Shown piece after piece: positions 60,384 through 64,000 of a stretch of 64,000 nucleotides of DNA. Made by a program: the position numbers and the translations under genes. Position 1 is the first letter of the stretch, and every line of letters starts with the position of its first letter. This DNA comes from Aureimonas altamirensis. GTDB lineage: Bacteria; Pseudomonadota; Alphaproteobacteria; Rhizobiales; Rhizobiaceae. The stretch is from contig NZ_BBWQ01000001.1 in assembly GCF_001463885.1 (NCBI RefSeq), positions 347,157 through 411,156 of the forward strand, in the 5' to 3' direction. Under the pieces are notes generated by a model that was not told the origin of the DNA, made no database searches, and worked only from the letters and a program-made list of their open reading frames with translations.

Positions 60384-60548
60384 GTGAACGTTTTCGGAAT
60401 TCAGGTCGGGTCGCAAGGCAACCTTCAAAATCAGGAGCCAACAGCCCCTTCTTATTTCCAGGGGGCGATCGACGAATTGGGTTCCACGGCGGCCGCCTTC
60501 GCGATGCATGCCGGACAGGGTTTGACGTTGAACTTCGGCGACGATTAG
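60384..60548 (+). CDS. Small phage protein, 54 aa, unknown
   Basis: GTG-initiated frame with a strong ribosome site AAGGAGGG (60372-60379) 4 bases upstream. It reads MNVFGIQVGSQGNLQNQEPT, then APSYFQGAIDELGSTAAAFA and a short acidic end. No transmembrane helix or signal. It sits between the ejection-type gene and the decayed copy of that gene's end. I do not recognise the family; the excellent ribosome site argues it is translated. Confidence 0.6.
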   Translation: MNVFGIQVGSQGNLQNQEPTAPSYFQGAIDELGSTAAAFAMHAGQGLTLNFGDD

Positions 60549-60690
60549 CTCAATCGATGTATGGTGATACATCATAACGCGAATAAACTGTTGAGCTTCG
60601 TCACGTCAAATAAACCTTAAGTCGCGGCACAATCCATATCTGTCAGCTGAAACTATAGGAAAAATCCCAACATCAAGATGCCTAAATCTC

Positions 60691-60822
60691 GGGCTTGGTC
60701 GAGGCAACCAGTGCAATCGGGTGAACGCCGTCAACCGGCGCCAGCAAGTCCCGTGTGGCAAAGCGGCAAACCCTGCCACAACGGCCATCGGCGCGGCGTG
60801 GTCGGACTATAAGCAAAGCATG
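60691..60822 (+). pseudogene. Decayed partial copy of the 3' end of the ejection-type gene
   Basis: The segment GGCTTGGTCGAGGCAACCAG through ATAAGCAAAGCATGTGGTCG is a diverged copy of 60137-60275 (GGCCTGGTCGAGGCGAACTA ... ATAAGCAAAGCGCTATCACC). Small indels break the frame, so it encodes nothing. It shows that the 3' end of the gene was duplicated and that about 420 bases, including the 54-aa gene, were placed between the copies. Confidence 0.75.
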
Positions 60823-60840
60823 TGGTCGATAGAGTATCGG

Positions 60841-61197
60841 CTACCATGGTAGCAATGCACGCAGCGCACGTGCCATCAGCCCAGGCAGTTGAGATAGTCG
60901 CACATACCCCCCCGTCTGTACCAGAATCCAGGGGCCGAACAACATTCCATACAATGCTGTCAACTGCCAAAGAAAATTGTGATAGAATTTGAATGAATCC
61001 ATCGACAGAAAACCAAAGATTAATAGAAACATGAAAATAAATCGTAGCCTGCGAGACCAAGGAACTTTGATGTCGAGCATCTCGTAAGGGTTATGCTCAA
61101 TCCCCTGTAAATCAATATCAACAAGCGTCTCGCGGCACCCAAAATCGGCCTCTCGATTTTTTTGCCGCTCGACAATAAAACGGCTTCGCCAAACCAT
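60841..61197 (-). CDS. Small membrane protein inside the prophage, 118 aa
   Basis: Minus-strand gene with two hydrophobic helices (LRFIFMFLLIFGFLSMDSFK and LTALYGMLFGPWILVQTGGY) and a charged N-terminus with many Glu/Arg. AGGAAA lies upstream of the ATG at 61197. Composition is much poorer in GC than the virion genes, and orientation is opposite, marking an acquired cargo gene. No family recognised. Confidence 0.65.
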   Translation of the reverse strand: MVWRSRFIVERQKNREADFGCRETLVDIDLQGIEHNPYEMLDIKVPWSRRLRFIFMFLLIFGFLSMDSFKFYHNFLWQLTALYGMLFGPWILVQTGGYVRLSQLPGLMARALRALLPW

Positions 61198-61296
61198 AAG
61201 AAAAATTTCCTAATCTTGCTATGGGCGGGGTATGGTTGGCTTTCGAGGCATTCCTGGCGCGATTAGACACATGTTTGTGGAGCGGGATAACTTCAA

Positions 61297-61605
61297 TCAC
61301 TTCCACCGGATCTCAAGGTGCAACCAGAAGGAACTTATTGCGGTGGCACCGGAGAACGTCATTAGACTGAATAACCAATCGGTTCTGAATAGGTACCAAA
61401 AACTCGAAACGACGACAAACACGAGCGCACTTGCGATAATGACGTTATAGCCACGGTCGGTTGGTCTGTTGTCATCACACTCGTATGTGCGCTGGGCGTT
61501 TTGGGCCGGCCAATTCATTTGACTGCCTGGCGCGTAGAAGTGTGCCGGCAAATCCTCTGCTGTCGGTTCGTCGTCGAATTTCTGCCCGCCCATAAACACC
61601 CCCAT
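61297..61605 (-). CDS. Small membrane protein inside the prophage, 102 aa
   Basis: Second minus-strand low-GC gene, 99 bases upstream of the previous one and probably co-transcribed with it. A polar N-terminal half with an acidic stretch (GGQKFDDEPTAEDLPAHFYA) is followed by two helices (NVIIASALVFVVVSSFWYLF and WLFSLMTFSGATAISSFWLH). Start is either 61605 or the ATG at 61593. No family recognised; likely lysogenic cargo (moron). Confidence 0.65.
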   Translation of the reverse strand: MGVFMGGQKFDDEPTAEDLPAHFYAPGSQMNWPAQNAQRTYECDDNRPTDRGYNVIIASALVFVVVSSFWYLFRTDWLFSLMTFSGATAISSFWLHLEIRWK

Positions 61606-61723
61606 GCCCCAAAGCCGATATCACCGCGAGGAACAGACCGGGAACTGAAGACACCGATCGCTAAATGTCAACATGCAACATTCATAGGGCGGTCGTGCTG
61701 CGACCGCAGGATGGGAGATGCAC

Positions 61724-62578
61724 ATGCCATTCGCAGGCAATAATTTCGTGCGGAACCAGAACTTCGTTTCGGACCGCAACGCGGGGCCACCCAGCAACAC
61801 CATTTCCGCCGAGAAGGTCGACAATGAATTCGACAATCTCACCGCCGGTCTGACCACCGTAAAGACCGCTCATGAAACTCAGAAGTCGCTTTTCCCGGTG
61901 CCGGCAACGGCTAATGCCGGACAATATATGCGGACGAACGCCGCCGGCACGGCATTCGAACTCCGGACCGCCGAGCAGACGCGGACCGATCTGTCCGTGG
62001 TGCTGCCAGGCAGGTTGGCCTTCCAATATCCGACCACGACGCAGTGGGTAGTGCCGGCAGGCGTGAGGCGTGTCTGGGTTGAGGTCTACGGCGGGGGCGG
62101 CGGCACCACCGGCTTCTACCAGGGGACGGCCAATGCCAAAATGTACTCCGGTGGAGGTGGCGGATACGCGGCAAGTTACATCGACGTGACACCCGGCGCG
62201 GTTATCCCCATAACGGTCGGCGCGGCCGGAGCCACCGGGTCGACTGGCCCCGGCACGAATGGCGGCGATAGTTCGTTCGGCACCTTCCTCAGCGCTGGTG
62301 GCGGTAAATCCGTGCAGTACGACGGGGACGTCGCAATGGGCGGTACCGCACCTTACTCGGCAACCATATTCCAGATGGGCGGCCGAGGCAGACCTGCCCC
62401 CATGGGAGGTGTGGAGGCAAAAAGCGGGATGGCCGGCGGGCCGCTCGGCGGCCGCGCTATCGGTTGGTTCGACGCCGTCTCACCATGGCCGGGCGCGGGT
62501 GGCTCTGCGCAACAGCTCAACCAGACGAATGCATACTATACGGCCGCCGGGGCCGGGGCCGTCATCGTCAGTTGGTGA
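61724..62578 (+). CDS. Glycine-rich phage tail fibre/receptor-binding protein
   Basis: Protein of 284 aa. The N-terminal part (MPFAGNNFVRNQNFVSDRNA, ISAEKVDNEFDNLTAGLTTV) is the particle-attachment region found in many podovirus fibres. The C-terminal 180 residues are a glycine-rich domain with polyglycine turns (VYGGGGGTTGF, YSGGGGGYAASYIDV, SAGGGKSVQ), as in glycine-rich tip proteins that bind the host. I prefer the ATG at 61724 since GGGAGA lies 5 bases upstream; the ATG at 61718 overlaps that site. A terminator follows. Confidence 0.8.
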   Translation: MPFAGNNFVRNQNFVSDRNAGPPSNTISAEKVDNEFDNLTAGLTTVKTAHETQKSLFPVPATANAGQYMRTNAAGTAFELRTAEQTRTDLSVVLPGRLAFQYPTTTQWVVPAGVRRVWVEVYGGGGGTTGFYQGTANAKMYSGGGGGYAASYIDVTPGAVIPITVGAAGATGSTGPGTNGGDSSFGTFLSAGGGKSVQYDGDVAMGGTAPYSATIFQMGGRGRPAPMGGVEAKSGMAGGPLGGRAIGWFDAVSPWPGAGGSAQQLNQTNAYYTAAGAGAVIVSW

Positions 62579-62604
62579 ACGCCGGACGCATAGCCTGTTT
62601 CGAC

Positions 62605-62627
62605 AAGCCGCCGCGAGCGGCTTTTTT
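62605..62627 (+). terminator. Rho-independent terminator
   Basis: AAGCCGC (62605-62611), loop CGCGA, GCGGCTT (62617-62623) and a T6 run (62622-62627); a clear intrinsic terminator after the fibre gene. Confidence 0.85.
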
Positions 62628-62640
62628 CATGAGGTGAACC

Positions 62641-62907
62641 ATGCCAGATCGATATTCCAGTTTCCCGGCCGCGCCGTTCGGGCCGGCCGGCGCTTTCTTC
62701 GCGGTAACGCCAAACGATGGTGCGGAGCTCGCTTACCTTACGACGGGCCTCTACATCGGCGGTGCCGGCGACGTATCCGTGGCCGACCCGGTAACCGCCG
62801 TACCGGTTACCTTCAAGGCGGTGCCCGGCGGCTCTATCCTGCCTGTGCGCACGGCCCGCGTGCTGGCAACGGGAACCACGGCAACTTTCATTGTTGGTCT
62901 CGCCTGA
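62641..62907 (+). CDS. Spike base protein, RCAP_Rcc01079-like
   Basis: Protein of 88 aa, nearly all beta-strand. It reads AFFAVTPNDGAELAYLTTGL, YIGGAGDVSVADPVTAVPVT, then GGSILPVRTARVLATGTTAT and FIVGLA, matching the small spike-base proteins known from the Rhodobacter gene transfer agent and related prophages. It starts directly after the terminator with GAGGTGA as ribosome site. It probably forms a head-spike or tail-base beta-barrel. Confidence 0.8.
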   Translation: MPDRYSSFPAAPFGPAGAFFAVTPNDGAELAYLTTGLYIGGAGDVSVADPVTAVPVTFKAVPGGSILPVRTARVLATGTTATFIVGLA

Positions 62908-63719
62908 TGGCGCCGGCCATCGGCCCCGGCCTCGGCGTATCCTTCTGTCGCCGGGCGGCCGGTCCGGACGTTGATGTCCTGGCTCTTATCGCACGGATGG
63001 CGGTGCCGCCCGACGCGGCCCGCGCAAAGCTGATCGCAGCGCTGGTCCGCGATCTGAAATCATCGGGCGTATGGCAGACGCTCGATGGCCTCTACGTCAT
63101 GGCTGCACACGACGCGCAGGCTGCGCGGCTGAACTGGCGCGGCGACCTTTTGAACCTTACGCCGGCCGCCTCGCCGATCTTCACCGCGGACAGGGGGTAC
63201 CAGGGCGACGGCGCTGCCGCGTATCTGGCAATCGACAATGCCGACGCGAATGCAATTCGCTTTACCGAAAATGGCGCCAGTATCGGCGTATGGCTGAATG
63301 TCTGTACCGCCGAGCAGAGAAACGTGCTCGGCCGTACCGACAACGGCGCTCTGCAGCTTATGCCATTGTCGGCGGCCGATACCATCACGGGGCGCATGCA
63401 GACGGTATCCGGCTCGCAGCAGACGACGATCGTAGCCGGCTACACCGGCCGCGGAATGACACGCATGACGCGAGAGGTCATCGGGCAATACTATCTGCGT
63501 CCCCATGGGCTGGCGCGCGCGTTGCGTACGGTGCCTGCCGCCTCGGGCAATCCGCGAAGGCCACACCGCTTTCTGGCCGGCATCAACACAAGCGGGACGA
63601 TGCTGTTCAGCACCGCCCGCATCGCGGTCGGCTATTTCGGTGGCGCACTGACCAACGTCCAGGAAGTGGCGATGGATGCGGCGCTTCAAACCTATCTCAG
63701 TGCCGTTGGGGGTGCGTGA
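62907..63719 (+). CDS. Phage tail/appendage protein
   Basis: Protein of 270 aa coupled to the spike-base gene by TGATG. It has an N-terminal helical part (RAKLIAALVRDLKSSGVWQT, LDGLYVMAAHDAQAARLNWR) and a beta-rich rest resembling a carbohydrate-binding jelly-roll (IGVWLNVCTAEQRNVLGRTD, FLAGINTSGTMLFSTARIAV). Proteins with this pattern are common last structural genes of alphaproteobacterial prophages. No enzyme motif is seen. Confidence 0.65.
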   Translation: MAPAIGPGLGVSFCRRAAGPDVDVLALIARMAVPPDAARAKLIAALVRDLKSSGVWQTLDGLYVMAAHDAQAARLNWRGDLLNLTPAASPIFTADRGYQGDGAAAYLAIDNADANAIRFTENGASIGVWLNVCTAEQRNVLGRTDNGALQLMPLSAADTITGRMQTVSGSQQTTIVAGYTGRGMTRMTREVIGQYYLRPHGLARALRTVPAASGNPRRPHRFLAGINTSGTMLFSTARIAVGYFGGALTNVQEVAMDAALQTYLSAVGGA

Positions 63720-63973
63720 TGGCCGAACTGGACTGGATCGTGATGTCCGCCGACGAACGGGCGCGTGCAACCGTGCTGAACGACGATCAGGCGTTTCTGG
63801 GCGCGCGGCGGATCGTTTTGGGTGATCATGCCGGGCAATGGGTCGTCCCCGCCCGCATGCTGACCGACCCGGATTATGAACGCTGGCACGCCGATCTTTC
63901 TTGCATGCCGCACCTTCGGGCCAGCCCCGATGCGCTTTTCCGGCCTCCCGAGCCGGACATCGAAACCGATTGA
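63719..63973 (+). CDS. Small phage protein, 84 aa
   Basis: It starts with an ATG overlapping the stop of the previous gene (TGATG). The sequence LDWIVMSADERARATVLNDD, QAFLGARRIVLGDHAGQWVV and CMPHLRASPDALFRPP suggests a compact mixed fold; I do not recognise a family. Tight coupling and a following terminator show that it closes this transcription unit. Confidence 0.65.
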   Translation: MAELDWIVMSADERARATVLNDDQAFLGARRIVLGDHAGQWVVPARMLTDPDYERWHADLSCMPHLRASPDALFRPPEPDIETD

Positions 63974-63977
63974 CGAT

Positions 63978-64000
63978 CCCGCCGTACCGGCGGGGTTTTT
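63978..64000 (+). terminator. Rho-independent terminator at the window end
   Basis: CCCGCCG (63978-63984), loop TAC, CGGCGGG (63988-63994) and a T-run to the window end. Confidence 0.85.

Larger units (their letters stand above)
50565..64000 (+). mobile_element. Prophage or prophage-derived short-tailed virion module
   Basis: All main genes run on the plus strand in the order small terminase, large terminase, P22-like portal, small protein, scaffold, capsid, adaptors, gp10-like protein, GNAT, ejection-type protein, fibre, spike-base and tail proteins. No tape measure, tube or sheath genes are seen, which points to a podovirus-type particle. There is no integrase, repressor, replication or lysis gene within the window and no tRNA at the left edge; the right end is outside the window. 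Genes overlap tightly, as in an intact virion operon. Confidence 0.75.

Overview
The window is GC-rich alphaproteobacterial DNA, most likely from the order Hyphomicrobiales (Rhizobiales). I base this on gene families typical of that group: the DnaA-C-terminal-like helix-turn-helix protein followed by a DUF6456 protein, the SufE gene next to a DUF5330-like membrane protein, DUF1491, the DUF1254/DUF1214-like pair, DUF3563, and a rhizobial-type PBP1A. The genus cannot be fixed from sequence reading alone.

Layout. 1-2424: end of a sugar ABC transporter operon (two MalF/MalG-type permeases and a MalK-type ATPase; the binding protein lies upstream). 2531-4536: an Nramp-related membrane transporter and a secreted HExxH-type DUF922 protein. 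4759-16715: two blocks that look devoted to organosulfonate or other small-molecule uptake and oxidation. The first is an SsuA/C/B-type ABC transporter with an NtaA/SnaA/DszA-type flavin monooxygenase, a small membrane protein and an FAD/NAD(P)-binding protein. The second is an SDR followed by a Pot-type ABC transporter and a histidinol-dehydrogenase-like enzyme resembling HpsN; together these suggest uptake and oxidation of a polyol-like substrate such as dihydroxypropanesulfonate. 16776-18651: stress-type small proteins (CsbD-like, host-attachment family) and an Rnk-like transcription factor.

18683-21084 is a methionine module: a palindromic operator and a cobalamin riboswitch precede mesX (DUF1852) and mesD (core MetE without the folate domain), a B12- and folate-independent methionine synthase pair. 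21373-25798 holds a haem-type TonB receptor with an AT-rich operator region plus small membrane and stress proteins. 25907-29309 is an accessory island ending at a tRNA-Met: an orphan HigA antitoxin with a broken higB, two separated fragments of an IS481-type transposase, and between them a YARHG/SH3 secreted protein and a DUF429 protein.

29414-49936 is mostly core or near-core: DUF3297, a polyol dehydrogenase pair, a MATE exporter, AnmK, a PaoABC-type molybdenum aldehyde oxidoreductase, a degenerate PfkB-fold protein, DUF3563, an AcrR/TtgR-like regulator with a perfect palindromic operator, a DnaA-like/DUF6456 pair behind a CRP-like site, SufE, a degenerate sensor kinase, peptidoglycan-binding and DUF1491 proteins, and PBP1A. 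From about 50565 to the window end is a plus-strand short-tailed-phage virion module (terminase, P22-like portal, scaffold, capsid, connector, gp10-like protein, GNAT, ejection-type protein, glycine-rich fibre, spike-base protein), with an internal low-GC patch carrying two minus-strand membrane proteins and a decayed duplication of the end of the ejection-type gene. No integrase, repressor, lysis or tape-measure gene is visible, so the element either continues beyond the window or is reduced.
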